Assembly (NCBI GenBank): GCA_023435025.1
Contig: JAEYSE010000020.1
Coordinates: 1 to 64,000, forward strand
Source: Bacillota bacterium
GTDB taxonomy: Bacteria > Bacillota > Clostridia > Christensenellales > CAG-138
Reading direction: 5' to 3'
DNA length: 64,000 bases
Part shown: piece by piece, positions 16,503 through 25,449 of the stretch
How the letters are laid out: every line of letters begins with the position of its first letter
How positions within the stretch are numbered: the first letter of the stretch is position 1
Notes under the pieces: model-generated
Seen by the model: only the letters and a program-made list of their open reading frames with translations
The model's database searches: none
Told to the model about the DNA's origin: nothing
Program-made: the position numbers and the translations under genes

Positions 16503-17498
16503 ATGAACAAAAAAGAAAAGGGATTCCTGAATACCGGTTTGGGCGGGCGGCTAAGAGGACGCGTTGCGGCGGTCCTCTGTGTCCGGCAATCTGCTAGCCA
16601 AATCATGCCGCATGCGGTTGCTAGCGCGAGATTGCTGCAAATTGCCGCCCTGATATCCGTATTGTTTCTGATGCTTCCGGGTTGTGCAGAGCAGTCATCG
16701 CCAGCCCGGAAAGCGTCCCTGCCGCTCACGGTGGAGGATGTGGTGCGGAGGGAAGCAAAGGCTCACGGCATTGCGCTCACGGCGCAGGAAGAAGCGGACG
16801 CAGTCAAAAGGCTTCAGGCCGACGTTGCAGAATATGCGCTGGACGGCTCCGCCGATTCCCTTGATCTTAAAAAAATGCGCGAGGACTATCTTTTTAGCGC
16901 CCTGTCCGATAAACTTTGCGCCGCAGTAACGGGGAACGTGACCGTGGAAGAAGCAAAGGTCCGCGAATGGTACGATGCGCGTTATGCCGCCCTCAAGACT
17001 GCCTTTGACAATGACCCGGGTCTTTATAAAAATCAGCAGGAGGGTTACGAGCGGTATGGCGGAGTGCCACCGCTCTTTGTTCCTGAAGGCTATATCCGTT
17101 TCCGGCACATACTCATTGCGGATGAAGCAACGGCGAACGCCGTGCTTATGCTTCTCCGGGAAGGCGCGCCGTTTGGAGAATTGCTTGTTAAGTTTGGAAT
17201 GGACGCGGGCATGAAAATAGAGCCGTATCAAAGCCACGGATACCTCACAAGCGAATACGCTTCCAACCCCGATTATATTTCGGAGCTCAAAGAGGCCGCT
17301 CTGGCGTTAAAGGATACCGGGGATGTTAGTGAAATCGTCAAATCAAGCGCCGGTTTCCACATCATAGAGCTTACAGAGCGTATACCGGCTGGCGATGTTT
17401 CCTATGAGGCCGCGCGCAACGCCATTCAAAAGCTGCTGGAAACTCAGGCACGCCGGGAGGCCTATGAGGCCATGATTGCGGGCTGGATGGTAAAGTGA
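16503..17498 (+). CDS. PrsA/SurA-like peptidyl-prolyl isomerase lipoprotein
   Basis: 331 residues. After an unusually long basic N-region the membrane segment and lipobox LMLPGC (Cys near residue 59) indicate a lipoprotein exported to the outer face of the membrane. A SurA-N-like helical part is followed by a parvulin domain (YIRFRHILIADEATANAVL, FGELLVKFGMDAG, HGYLTSEY, SSAGFHIIELTER). Such proteins assist folding of secreted proteins. The long leader before the hydrophobic core is odd and the true start may lie further downstream, for example at the Met 11 codons before the core. It follows iolG by 71 bp but shows no functional link. Confidence 0.75.
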   Translation: MNKKEKGFLNTGLGGRLRGRVAAVLCVRQSASQIMPHAVASARLLQIAALISVLFLMLPGCAEQSSPARKASLPLTVEDVVRREAKAHGIALTAQEEADAVKRLQADVAEYALDGSADSLDLKKMREDYLFSALSDKLCAAVTGNVTVEEAKVREWYDARYAALKTAFDNDPGLYKNQQEGYERYGGVPPLFVPEGYIRFRHILIADEATANAVLMLLREGAPFGELLVKFGMDAGMKIEPYQSHGYLTSEYASNPDYISELKEAALALKDTGDVSEIVKSSAGFHIIELTERIPAGDVSYEAARNAIQKLLETQARREAYEAMIAGWMVK

Positions 17499-17514
17499 TC
17501 GCGTAAATGATTAG

Positions 17515-17554
17515 GGGCTGTCTAAAAGCACATAACATGCTCAGTAGACAGCCC
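17515..17554. terminator. Stem-loop between convergent genes
   Basis: GGGCTGTCTA / TAGACAGCCC 10-bp perfect stem with an inner AGCA/TGCT pairing. A second stem TGGGGC/GCCCCA lies at 17576-17613. Neither has a clear U tract, but the position between the isomerase gene and the leftward 13-gene operon fits transcription end. The arm resembles some IS terminal repeats, without any transposase nearby. Confidence 0.5.
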
Positions 17555-17620
17555 TTCCGTTCTAACGGTGACACATGGGGCTTCCAATAAAGCGCAGGCG
17601 TTGGATAGCCCCATCACTGT

Positions 17621-18064
17621 TTAGCAAGCCGAAGATTTCGTTCGCTTTAGCTGATTCTTTCTCCGAATCAGCCAATAAATACCCCAGCTCATGAGGTTGC
17701 CCAAAACAGTGGGCGGCAGCAAGTACATAAGCATCATTTGCCGGGCAATCAGCCGGTCAGCTTCGTCTACTCTATAAAACAACCCAAGTACCAAAAAATA
17801 AGCGATAAAGAACAGGAACGCAACTGGAACAACGCGTTTATCCTGAAAGGGAATCATAAAAAGGCAGCAGATTCCGCATGCTAGGAGCGCAGCCGCGCTG
17901 GGACCAAGCCAGACCTCCCAGAAAGAACCCGTAACCGGTCCCGACAGCAGGATGGCGGGGAGCATGTATGCCAGCACAAATATCACAATAAACAATAGGC
18001 TCATTGTAAAGCTGATGATCATCAGCGGGCTTTTTACTTTGCCGTCCTTCATGAAAAGTCCCAT
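17621..18064 (-). CDS. Four-TM accessory membrane protein of the sugar/phosphate ABC importer (copy 1)
   Basis: 147 residues with four predicted membrane segments (about 13-37, 49-69, 76-95, 108-132) and a basic C-terminal tail. No known domain recognised. It is a clear paralogue of the protein at 26252-26734: both start with a DGKVKS/NGRVKS block and share the order FTMSLLF, CCLF or CCSLHF, KRVVPVAFLFF or KRLVPGAYLFL. Each copy follows a solute-binding-protein gene, so an auxiliary role in that transporter is inferred. ATG at 18064 chosen by homology start; it is the last gene of the operon. Confidence 0.6.
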   Translation of the reverse strand: MGLFMKDGKVKSPLMIISFTMSLLFIVIFVLAYMLPAILLSGPVTGSFWEVWLGPSAAALLACGICCLFMIPFQDKRVVPVAFLFFIAYFLVLGLFYRVDEADRLIARQMMLMYLLPPTVLGNLMSWGIYWLIRRKNQLKRTKSSAC

Positions 18065-18093
18065 TTGTTTTCCGCCCTTCCCCATCACCTGTA

Positions 18094-18134
18094 AAATCCG
18101 CTGATAAAGCCACAAAAGCCTTATCAGCGGATTT
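18094..18134 (-). promoter_or_regulatory. Intercistronic hairpin after binding-protein gene 1
   Basis: Perfect 14-bp inverted repeat AAATCCGCTGATAA / TTATCAGCGGATTT with a 13-nt loop, between the binding-protein stop and the next start. It lacks a real U tract, so an mRNA-stabilising or partial-termination role is more likely than full termination. Confidence 0.6.
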
Positions 18135-18213
18135 CTTTGGCGTTACGGGCTTTTGCTTTTATTGCTGATCTACGCTTACGCGTCAGATTATACCCTCACA
18201 AAGAGAAAGTTGT

Positions 18214-19455
18214 CTAGCCCTGCAGAGAGATCCAGAAGTCCATGACGTCGGGGAGATTTTCGTAGACGTACATGGGGTTGAAATCCCACACGTGCAGGTC
18301 GCTCAGCGGCGTGCTGCCTTCAGCCAGCTGCACGTTGTCACGTACGGACCAGCCGCCCAGCGTGTTGAAGGGGCTGAACCCTGCGCCTGTGCCATCGGCC
18401 TCGCCGGTCATCCAGCGGACCAGGAGCTTGGCCGCGTTGGGATGCGGGGCCTCATTGACGATATACAGGTTGTTCTGCGCGGGAATGCCGGTGGCGGGCA
18501 GCATGTTGATGGGCGCCAATACCCAGCCGTCGCTTTCGTTCTTGCGGAGCTTCGAGGAAGCGGCATAGCCGAGTATATCGGCCTTGGTGCCTGCCGTCCC
18601 GACGGACTCACAGATTTCGTCCGATGAGGCGATGAACACAAGGTCATTGGCGACCAGCCGCTTCATCAGCTCGTGGGCCGCGGTTGGGCAGCCTTCCGAA
18701 AGCGTAAGGGCCTCGCCGAACTCGCGCTGATAATCGGCCGCAAGTTCATCGTGGTAGGCGGTAAAGGCGGTGAATATGGCCATGTAGTTGATGTTGTCGA
18801 TGGGGTTGCTGATCAGGAGCTTGCCTTTCCATTCAGGCCTTGTGAGATCCCACCAACTGTCTACCGGAGGTCCGTCCGGATATGCCTCGTAATTGTAGAA
18901 CCACTGATTCAGCTCGATATAGAGGGGCATGGCGTAGGTTAGATAATTGGGGTTGCTGATTGTCTTGACGATGTCGTCGGGATAATAGTTGTGGAATATC
19001 CCGGTGGCTACCTTTTCAATATAGAGCCCGCCGTCCTGGTCTTTGCAGTGGATGACGTCCGCGTTGCGTATGCCCGATTCATATTCGCGGGTGATTTTCT
19101 CAAGGAGTTCATTGGTGGAAATGTCATACGCATCGCATATCACGCCGGGATACTGCGCTTCGAAGCTCTCCTTCACCTGCACGCAGCGGCTGGATATGGA
19201 ATACAGCACGACTGTTCCTTCCTGCTTGGCAAGCTCATAAAGCTCGTCAACGGTTTGTGAACCGGTGGTAATCATGTTTTCTTCTGCCCAGGTGGTGACC
19301 GCCGGCTCCGGGAGAGGCGTAGCCTCGGCTTCTACTGCAGGCGCTTCGGAGGGAGGGGCTTCCTGCTCGGTTTGCACGGGCTGCTGTGCGCAACCGACAC
19401 AGGATAGTATGAGCAACAACACGGTCAACAGTGAGATGATCGATCTGGTCTTCAT
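18214..19455 (-). CDS. ABC importer solute-binding lipoprotein 1 (AfuA/FbpA-like)
   Basis: 413 residues: signal peptide with lipidated Cys in ILSCVGCAQQ, an acidic/Pro-rich spacer, then a family 1-type extracellular binding domain (VDELYELAKQEGTVVLYSISSR, IRNADVIHCKDQDGG, NQWFYNYEAYPDGPPVDSWWDLTRPEWKGK). The architecture matches iron/AfuA-type binding proteins, a group that includes hexose-phosphate binders. It is paralogous to 26812-28116. Ligand unproven; the surrounding phosphatases argue for a phosphorylated compound. It belongs to module 1 of the 13-gene operon. Confidence 0.85.
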   Translation of the reverse strand: MKTRSIISLLTVLLLILSCVGCAQQPVQTEQEAPPSEAPAVEAEATPLPEPAVTTWAEENMITTGSQTVDELYELAKQEGTVVLYSISSRCVQVKESFEAQYPGVICDAYDISTNELLEKITREYESGIRNADVIHCKDQDGGLYIEKVATGIFHNYYPDDIVKTISNPNYLTYAMPLYIELNQWFYNYEAYPDGPPVDSWWDLTRPEWKGKLLISNPIDNINYMAIFTAFTAYHDELAADYQREFGEALTLSEGCPTAAHELMKRLVANDLVFIASSDEICESVGTAGTKADILGYAASSKLRKNESDGWVLAPINMLPATGIPAQNNLYIVNEAPHPNAAKLLVRWMTGEADGTGAGFSPFNTLGGWSVRDNVQLAEGSTPLSDLHVWDFNPMYVYENLPDVMDFWISLQG

Positions 19456-19538
19456 AGTTCCTCCTTATTCTATTGTCTTGCCCGCCGATTCGTCCATCGG
19501 CAAACATTGCTTCATATGGAATCTCCGGCGGTCCTCCC

Positions 19539-20666
19539 CTATTCTGTAGCGGCGTATTTGAGCAGCTTGCCGGTTGCCTTGCTGTAAACGGTAATCATAC
19601 GTTCGGGTATCTGGACTCCCACCTTCTGATCGCGTTCATAGCTGGTAATACCAATTGCCTTGGCCAATAGCACCGTTGCGCCAATCTGCACCTGGACCAA
19701 CGTTTCCGACCCGGCGGGCTGGCAGGCGTATACGGACCCTAAAAACGCGGTGTTCTCCGTGTTCTTGGAAACCGCGATATGCTCTGGCCGTATACCCAGT
19801 ACGCAATCAAATTCGCCGGACTTCGGAAATTCGTTTCCGGTCAGGTCGCCTTGCTCAAACGCGAAGCTTCCAAGATCAGAGATCACGCGGAGTTTGCCGC
19901 CATCATGCTGCGCCTTGGCCTGCACCGTATTGATGCGCGGGTTGCCTATAAAATCCGCTATCCGAAGATCTGCAGGGTTGCTGTAGACATTGATTGGCGT
20001 GTCTACCTGAGCAAGCTCACCCTCAAAGAATATGGCGACACGGGTGCTCATGGTCAGTGCCTCAATTTGGTCATGGGTAACGTATATGACTGTAGTGCCC
20101 AGCTCCTGGTGCAGGCGTTTGAGCTCGGAGCGCATATCGATGCGCAGCTTGGCATCCAGGTTAGAAAGCGGCTCGTCCAGCAGCAGGGTCTTCGGCTCGC
20201 TTACGATTGCGCGGGCAATCGCCACGCGCTGCTGCTGACCCCCGGAAAGCTCGCTCGGGTACCGGTTGACGTATTCGCCGATCTGTAAGCGCTCCAGCGC
20301 GTTTCCCACGCGCCGCTTGATCTCATCCTTTGGCACTTTTTTAATGCAAAGACCAAACGCAACATTGTCGAACACCGTCATATGCGGCCACAAAGCGTAG
20401 GATTGGAACACCAGATTCAGCCCTCGTTTGGACGGCGCTTCAAAGAACAGCTCTTCGGTGTTCACGACCTCGCGGCCGTCCATATGGATTTTGCCTCTTT
20501 GCGGGCGCTCAAGGCCCGACACCACGCGCAGCGTGGTGGTCTTCCCGCAGCCTGAGGGGCCAAGCAGCGTCATGAACTCGCCGTCCTCAATCGTAAGATC
20601 CAGGCTTTTCAATACGTGGTTGCTTCCGTAATATTTGTCAATGCCCTGTAATACGATTTTGCTCAT
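19539..20666 (-). CDS. ABC importer ATPase 1 (FbpC/UgpC type)
   Basis: 375 residues. Walker A GPSGCGKTT, Q-loop VFQSYALWPHMTV, signature LSGGQQQR, Walker B TLLLDEPLSNLD and switch His in YVTHDQ are all intact; a TOBE-like regulatory domain fills the C-terminal 130 residues. An extra EELFFEAPSKRGLN segment before the Q-loop is shared with ATPase 2 but not ATPase 3, marking the duplicated pair. The ribosome-binding site GGGAGG sits inside the end of the permease gene, 6 bp upstream. Confidence 0.93.
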   Translation of the reverse strand: MSKIVLQGIDKYYGSNHVLKSLDLTIEDGEFMTLLGPSGCGKTTTLRVVSGLERPQRGKIHMDGREVVNTEELFFEAPSKRGLNLVFQSYALWPHMTVFDNVAFGLCIKKVPKDEIKRRVGNALERLQIGEYVNRYPSELSGGQQQRVAIARAIVSEPKTLLLDEPLSNLDAKLRIDMRSELKRLHQELGTTVIYVTHDQIEALTMSTRVAIFFEGELAQVDTPINVYSNPADLRIADFIGNPRINTVQAKAQHDGGKLRVISDLGSFAFEQGDLTGNEFPKSGEFDCVLGIRPEHIAVSKNTENTAFLGSVYACQPAGSETLVQVQIGATVLLAKAIGITSYERDQKVGVQIPERMITVYSKATGKLLKYAATE

Positions 20667-20672
20667 TGTCCG

Positions 20673-22511
20673 TTAACCTCCCATACCTTTGGCGATATCC
20701 GCGTTACCAAACCGATTGGTCAGCCAATATACAAACAACACGATGAGGAACATGCACACCGCCACGACGTTGGAGTAAGGCTCCATATTGCTGTTGGAGT
20801 ACGAGAACGCCATGTACGGCAGCGTGGCCAGCTTGGGCGTTACAATCAATATAATCAGGTCGAGTTCCTTCATGATGCTGATGAATATCAGCATAAAGCC
20901 CGAAATAAACCCTGCCTTGGACAGCGGCAACACAATACGCCCCATGCGTTTGCCAAAGCCCGCGCCTTCTATGGAGGCCGCCTCCTCAAGCTCCATACCG
21001 ATCTGCATCATGTTGGCGGTACCCGCGCGGCTTGAGAAAGGCAGGTGTTTGACCACCGAGACCAGCACCATCAGCGCGAATGTGCCGTAGAGCGAGGGTA
21101 TCAAAAGTTGAGGCTTCGAGAACATGGAAAGGTAAATCGCGCCGAATGCGATCGAAGGGATCAGGTAGGGCACGAATACCAGCTGCTCCACCAGGCGGCC
21201 GGATATTTTACCTCGGCCACGGGATGTGATATAACCGATCAACTGCCCGCACAGCGTTCCGATTACGGACGTCACGACCACCAGCTTGAGCGTATTCCAT
21301 ACATTGGTCCAGAACCGCGGGTTCGCGAACACGCCCGGTTCTCCTTCAAATACCTCTGGTAACTGGTGTGCAGCCCCGGCCCAGTAATGGAGTGAAAAAT
21401 TACTCCACGCGTAGACGCCCGGCTTGAGCATAAACGTATCGACCATCAGTATCATGAGCGGCCCGATTACTGCGACGCAAACAAACAGGACCAAGAGTAT
21501 TAACAGAACCGGCTTTGCGGCGCCCAGCGAAATCAGCGTATGGCGCCCGCCTTTGCCGCCGATCGTAGCGTAACTTTTCCGCGCGCCGATTGCCCGCTGG
21601 TTTAAATACACGTTGAGCGCGGCGATGGTAATCAATATCATGGCAATGGCGAAGCCGGTGGTGGTATTTTGCTGTTTGACGGTGGAATAGAGCATGGTGG
21701 AAATGGTGTAGTAATTTACCTTCATGCCGAGGAAAGCCGGTACGCCGAATGTACCCATGGATTTGGAGAATGTGAGTATGAACGCGGAAAGTATGGCAGG
21801 CAATACAAGCGGCAGCGTAATCCTTTTTAATATTTGAAACTTGCCCGCTCCCGCAATTTCGCCCATTTCCTCAAGCTCACTGTTGATGGACCCAAGCGCA
21901 GCCGATACCAGCAGGTAGGCATACGCGTAATAGTGGACGGTCAGCACGATAATGATCGGTATGGGTCCATAGGCCAGCCAGTCCGGCGTATCAATGCCTA
22001 AAGACGCCAGAAAGCCCATCGATCCGCCCACACGCGCGTTTTTGAACACCGCCATCCATGCCATGGATTTGCACCAGGAAGGCAGCATGTATGGAACGAT
22101 GATCGCGAGCGAAAAAAACTTCTTGAATGGAAGATCGGAGCGCACCATCAGCCACGCGATGCCCGCGCCCAAGCCGATGCTCAGCACGGATACCGTAATG
22201 GCAATCACCAGCGAGTTTACTAGCGGCTTGTACAAAAGCGAGTTGCTGACCTCTGTGAACAACAGGCGGTTCCAGTAAAACAGCGTGAAGTCTCCGACTT
22301 GCGCGCCGGGAATACGGCGAAGATCCTTGTTTGCTGCCTGGAATGTGGTGGAGATCATCTCCAGCAGCGGCACCACAATCAAATACGCCAGCAGTACAAT
22401 GGCGACGATTACGATAATGTTGTACGGATTGGTAAACGTATTGATTAAGCCGTTCTTAAATCGTCTGCTTCGTGAAAACCCAAGTGATCGCGGGACAGAT
22501 TCGGGCCTCAT
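20673..22511 (-). CDS. ABC importer fused permease 1 (two BPD domains)
   Basis: 612 residues with about twelve membrane segments and two binding-protein-dependent permease domains, each with an EAA loop (EEMGEIAGAGKFQILKR and LEEAASIEGAGFGKRMGR) that docks on the ATPase. This fused AfuB/FbpB-like arrangement means one polypeptide replaces the usual permease pair. The ATG at 22511 is chosen for the strong AAGGAGGAG site; an extension to 22610 has none. First gene of module 1. Confidence 0.9.
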   Translation of the reverse strand: MRPESVPRSLGFSRSRRFKNGLINTFTNPYNIIVIVAIVLLAYLIVVPLLEMISTTFQAANKDLRRIPGAQVGDFTLFYWNRLLFTEVSNSLLYKPLVNSLVIAITVSVLSIGLGAGIAWLMVRSDLPFKKFFSLAIIVPYMLPSWCKSMAWMAVFKNARVGGSMGFLASLGIDTPDWLAYGPIPIIIVLTVHYYAYAYLLVSAALGSINSELEEMGEIAGAGKFQILKRITLPLVLPAILSAFILTFSKSMGTFGVPAFLGMKVNYYTISTMLYSTVKQQNTTTGFAIAMILITIAALNVYLNQRAIGARKSYATIGGKGGRHTLISLGAAKPVLLILLVLFVCVAVIGPLMILMVDTFMLKPGVYAWSNFSLHYWAGAAHQLPEVFEGEPGVFANPRFWTNVWNTLKLVVVTSVIGTLCGQLIGYITSRGRGKISGRLVEQLVFVPYLIPSIAFGAIYLSMFSKPQLLIPSLYGTFALMVLVSVVKHLPFSSRAGTANMMQIGMELEEAASIEGAGFGKRMGRIVLPLSKAGFISGFMLIFISIMKELDLIILIVTPKLATLPYMAFSYSNSNMEPYSNVVAVCMFLIVLFVYWLTNRFGNADIAKGMGG

Positions 22512-22616
22512 TTGCTCCTCCTTAACATGTACTGGTTGGCTTTGCGAAATTACAAAAGAGACATTTTGGCTGAATTGTGCGCTTAAAGGTGTGTTTGGCC
22601 GCAACGCCAAGAAATG

Positions 22617-23657
22617 CTACAGGCGACAGGTTACTACCACTGCGTCGTGGTCGGAAAGTTCCTGGCCGTCGTATATGGAAAGCTCCTTCGGCTGTCCGGA
22701 TAGTTCCGTGTGCTTGAATACTGTCTCCACCCGCAGGGGGTTGGAGCAGGTAAGCCCTTTCTGGAAGAACCAGTCCAAATTCAGGCGGACGGTGGAGCCG
22801 TCGGGCATAGGCTTTCTTCTTGTGGTTTTGTTCATCAGGTTACAATCCGTATACGAATACCCGAATTCTTCCGCGCAGCGCATCAAAGGCTCCAGCGTCG
22901 GGATAATCGCCAAGCGGCGGTCTTGCTCCTCCTCGTTGTGGTAGAACACATTCATGCTGCCCAACGTATCCCCGTTTACGGTATTGGTGTTCATATCGCC
23001 GCCTACCAGTATTGGGATATTGCCGAAATGCTCGTCGGCGCATTCCAAAAGGTAGCGAAGTTGCCGCTCGCGTTCTTCCGGCGTTGCCCGGTTCTCAAGA
23101 TGCACGCAAACGAGGCCTATGCGCCTCCCTGCAGCTTCTATTTCCGCCAATATCGCAACCCGCGTCCCCAGGCGGCAGTCATTTTCGCGGTAAAACCAAT
23201 CGTACATAATGGGAAGATGCACAAGCTTTGCGTTATGCAAGGGGTATTTTGATAATATGGCATTGCCGTGCCAGCCCAGCGTGTTGCCGCCCTGGCCCGC
23301 CTTGGCGGTAATAAATTCAATGCCGTAGGCATAATTCATGCCGAGCGCTTCCGCGATATCCCGCGTGACATGCTTGTTGTTTGAGCGCGCCATGCCGTAA
23401 TCAAGCTCGTTGGCAAGTATGATGTCCGCGTTGCAAAGGTCTGGATGCAGCTGCAAGTAGGGCATGATTTTTTCGGGGCGCGTGCCGCATTCCATGTTAA
23501 ATACCGTTGCGATAAAGGAGGGATCTTCCTTTTTTGCATACGAATTGTTCACTTCAACGCTGAACAATTCCGGTATCCCGGAGATTGCCTTTAGATGCGG
23601 CATCTGGCTCATATTGCTGATTGCGTCCTGTATTCTTTTTAAGTAGTTCTCGGACAT
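22617..23657 (-). CDS. Endonuclease/exonuclease/phosphatase (EEP) family hydrolase
   Basis: 346 residues, no signal peptide, so cytoplasmic. EEP motifs appear in order: ILANELDYG (metal Glu), VHLENRATPEER (His), GGDMNTNT (Asp/Asn) and LSDHDAVVV (catalytic His). The superfamily includes inositol-polyphosphate phosphatases, sphingomyelinases and nucleases. In an operon with HAD and MBL hydrolases and two importers, a phosphodi- or monoesterase acting on an imported phosphorylated compound is likely; nuclease action is less so. Good AGGAGG-type site. Confidence 0.8.
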   Translation of the reverse strand: MSENYLKRIQDAISNMSQMPHLKAISGIPELFSVEVNNSYAKKEDPSFIATVFNMECGTRPEKIMPYLQLHPDLCNADIILANELDYGMARSNNKHVTRDIAEALGMNYAYGIEFITAKAGQGGNTLGWHGNAILSKYPLHNAKLVHLPIMYDWFYRENDCRLGTRVAILAEIEAAGRRIGLVCVHLENRATPEERERQLRYLLECADEHFGNIPILVGGDMNTNTVNGDTLGSMNVFYHNEEEQDRRLAIIPTLEPLMRCAEEFGYSYTDCNLMNKTTRRKPMPDGSTVRLNLDWFFQKGLTCSNPLRVETVFKHTELSGQPKELSIYDGQELSDHDAVVVTCRL

Positions 23658-23682
23658 GTCTTTCCTCCCAGTGACAAAATAA

Positions 23683-24606
23683 TTATTCGATCACAAAACG
23701 AACCCTGGAATGATACTGAGCCTCTAACCCCAATATGGAAACCGCATCTGTAAACTGAATGCAACCGGCATATTGCTGTAACAACGCGATCGCCTCGGCG
23801 GACGGGCGGTTGTCCCCCCGGTCATTGGAAACAGAGACTACGGCGTGTTCGGGTCGAAGCTTTTTGAGAAGCTCTTCGGTCAGGGCACCCCCGCAGGCGT
23901 GATGCGGAACTTTCAGGATATAGCAGGGGTCGTTTTGCTCATAATCCCAAAATTCACTGTAAACGTCTGCAGGCAGCACGATATCCCGTCCATGATAGGA
24001 AAGGCGCAGACGAATACCTGTGATGTTGGTGAACCGCCCCACAAAATCCAGTTCAAAGCGGTCCGGCCTTCCCAACAGGGCGTCATCCAGCACGCGCCTC
24101 TGGCGGGCATAGAGATACTGCTGCTGGCAGGAGATGTCGGTAAAAAGCCCGGGCGTCAGGCAATACCCTTTCCGGCTTTCGTGTACCTCCTTGAGCCTGC
24201 ACCCGCACGCCTGAAGCGGTTGCACCGCATCGAGCAGCATGTTGAGCGTATGACATACGCTCTTCGCAGTCTTGGAGTAATCATCCCCCGGCTTCAGGCG
24301 AACGGAGCGCAAGTCGGGGGTCGGCAGGTAAGGCGTCCAAAGCTCATCGATTTCGGCCTGATTGAAAAGCTTCTCCATGCCGCCGATGTGATCGCGGTGC
24401 AGATGCGTCAATACCAGCAGATCGATATGCGAAACGCCTTCTTCGCGCAGATACGTGGCTGCATCGATCCGCCTGGAGTTTGGCTGAACGCTGCCGGGCG
24501 TAGTATCCCCGCAGTCCACCAGCATACAGAAATGAGAGGAATCCTCTTGCTCCCGGATGAGTATGGCGTCCCCATACCCAATGTTGATAAAATCGATCGT
24601 CAGCAT
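23683..24606 (-). CDS. Metallo-beta-lactamase-fold hydrolase (ComEC-C-like), copy 1
   Basis: 307 residues, soluble. HxHxDH is intact in LTHLHRDHIGG, with the N-terminal FINIGYGDAILI strand, LVDCGD and HHACGGAL completing the metal site. It resembles stand-alone versions of the ComEC C-terminal domain. It is paralogous to 59827-60777; both start with the (I/V)GYGDAI block and both sit beside ABC importers. Substrate unknown; a phosphodiesterase or lactonase step is possible. Confidence 0.8.
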   Translation of the reverse strand: MLTIDFINIGYGDAILIREQEDSSHFCMLVDCGDTTPGSVQPNSRRIDAATYLREEGVSHIDLLVLTHLHRDHIGGMEKLFNQAEIDELWTPYLPTPDLRSVRLKPGDDYSKTAKSVCHTLNMLLDAVQPLQACGCRLKEVHESRKGYCLTPGLFTDISCQQQYLYARQRRVLDDALLGRPDRFELDFVGRFTNITGIRLRLSYHGRDIVLPADVYSEFWDYEQNDPCYILKVPHHACGGALTEELLKKLRPEHAVVSVSNDRGDNRPSAEAIALLQQYAGCIQFTDAVSILGLEAQYHSRVRFVIE

Positions 24607-24636
24607 AAGTTCCTTTGTATTGCTTGAAATCCGGTA

Positions 24637-25449
24637 CTATCCGGCTTGGTCCGTATAGGTACCGCGGCAGAACATCCGGGGCGCAAGCAGCAGCGTTTCC
24701 CGCTCTGCGCCTTGGCACAGGCGTTCCATCAAAGACACTGCATGGGTCTCAAGCGCAAAGCGGCCGCATCCCACGCTGGTCAGCTTGTATTTGGACAACG
24801 ATGCGAGCGAAACATCCCCGAACCCAAGAAGCGCGATGTCCCTGCCCGGCCGCAATTCCCGCTCCACAATCGCCTGCCATGCGCCAAAGGCGGTAAAATC
24901 ATCCTGGGCGGCAATCACCGTGGGCATGCCTCCATCCAGAAGGCTGCGTGTCGCGCAGTAGCTATCCTGCAGTGAGTTTCCCGCAACCGCAACCGTATGG
25001 ACGGCGCTGCAGGGGATGCCGCTTTTTTGCGCCCCCAGCAAAAAGCCTTTGAGAAGTTCATCATGGCAGGATGTGGGGTGAAACAGGAACACAAGTTTTC
25101 TGTGCCCGTTTTTCATCAGGCGTTCCGCGGCCAAAGTGCCTGCTTTTTTCTCATCCATAGAAACAAAACTTATGGATGCGTGCGAGGCGTTTTGGCCAAC
25201 AAATACGACGGGAACGCGCAATCCTTCATACAATGCCTTGCTTTGCGCCTGTACCGGCATGGCGAAGATGCCTGAGACATTCGCCGCAATCAGCCCGTTT
25301 AGGAACCGGGCCTCATTTTTAAAATCCCCCTGCGCGTTACAAATCAGCAGGCAGTCCCCCCGCCTCTCCAGTTCACGCGCAATGTTTTCAGCGGTTTCCG
25401 GATAAAACGGGTTGATGTCGTCCGGAATGATCATGCCATATTGCTTCAT
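24637..25449 (-). CDS. LacI-type effector domain protein without DNA-binding domain
   Basis: 270 residues that begin directly with the first strand of the LacI/GalR effector fold (MKQYGMIIPDDINPFYPETAENI) and continue to the end of that domain (ALLGFGDVSLASLSKYKLTSV). No helix-turn-helix, hinge or signal peptide exists: the ATG overlaps the stop of the upstream HAD gene (ATGA), leaving no room for one. It may be a cytoplasmic ligand sensor or sequestration partner for the local LacI proteins, or a decayed regulator; the intact frame and coupling argue for function. Confidence 0.75.
   Translation of the reverse strand: MKQYGMIIPDDINPFYPETAENIARELERRGDCLLICNAQGDFKNEARFLNGLIAANVSGIFAMPVQAQSKALYEGLRVPVVFVGQNASHASISFVSMDEKKAGTLAAERLMKNGHRKLVFLFHPTSCHDELLKGFLLGAQKSGIPCSAVHTVAVAGNSLQDSYCATRSLLDGGMPTVIAAQDDFTAFGAWQAIVERELRPGRDIALLGFGDVSLASLSKYKLTSVGCGRFALETHAVSLMERLCQGAERETLLLAPRMFCRGTYTDQAG

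Noticed and set aside
17511..17554. Insertion-sequence end (GGGGCTGTCTAAAA)
   Set aside because: The arms are only 20 bp apart, there is no transposase or target duplication, and it lies between convergent gene ends where a terminator is expected.
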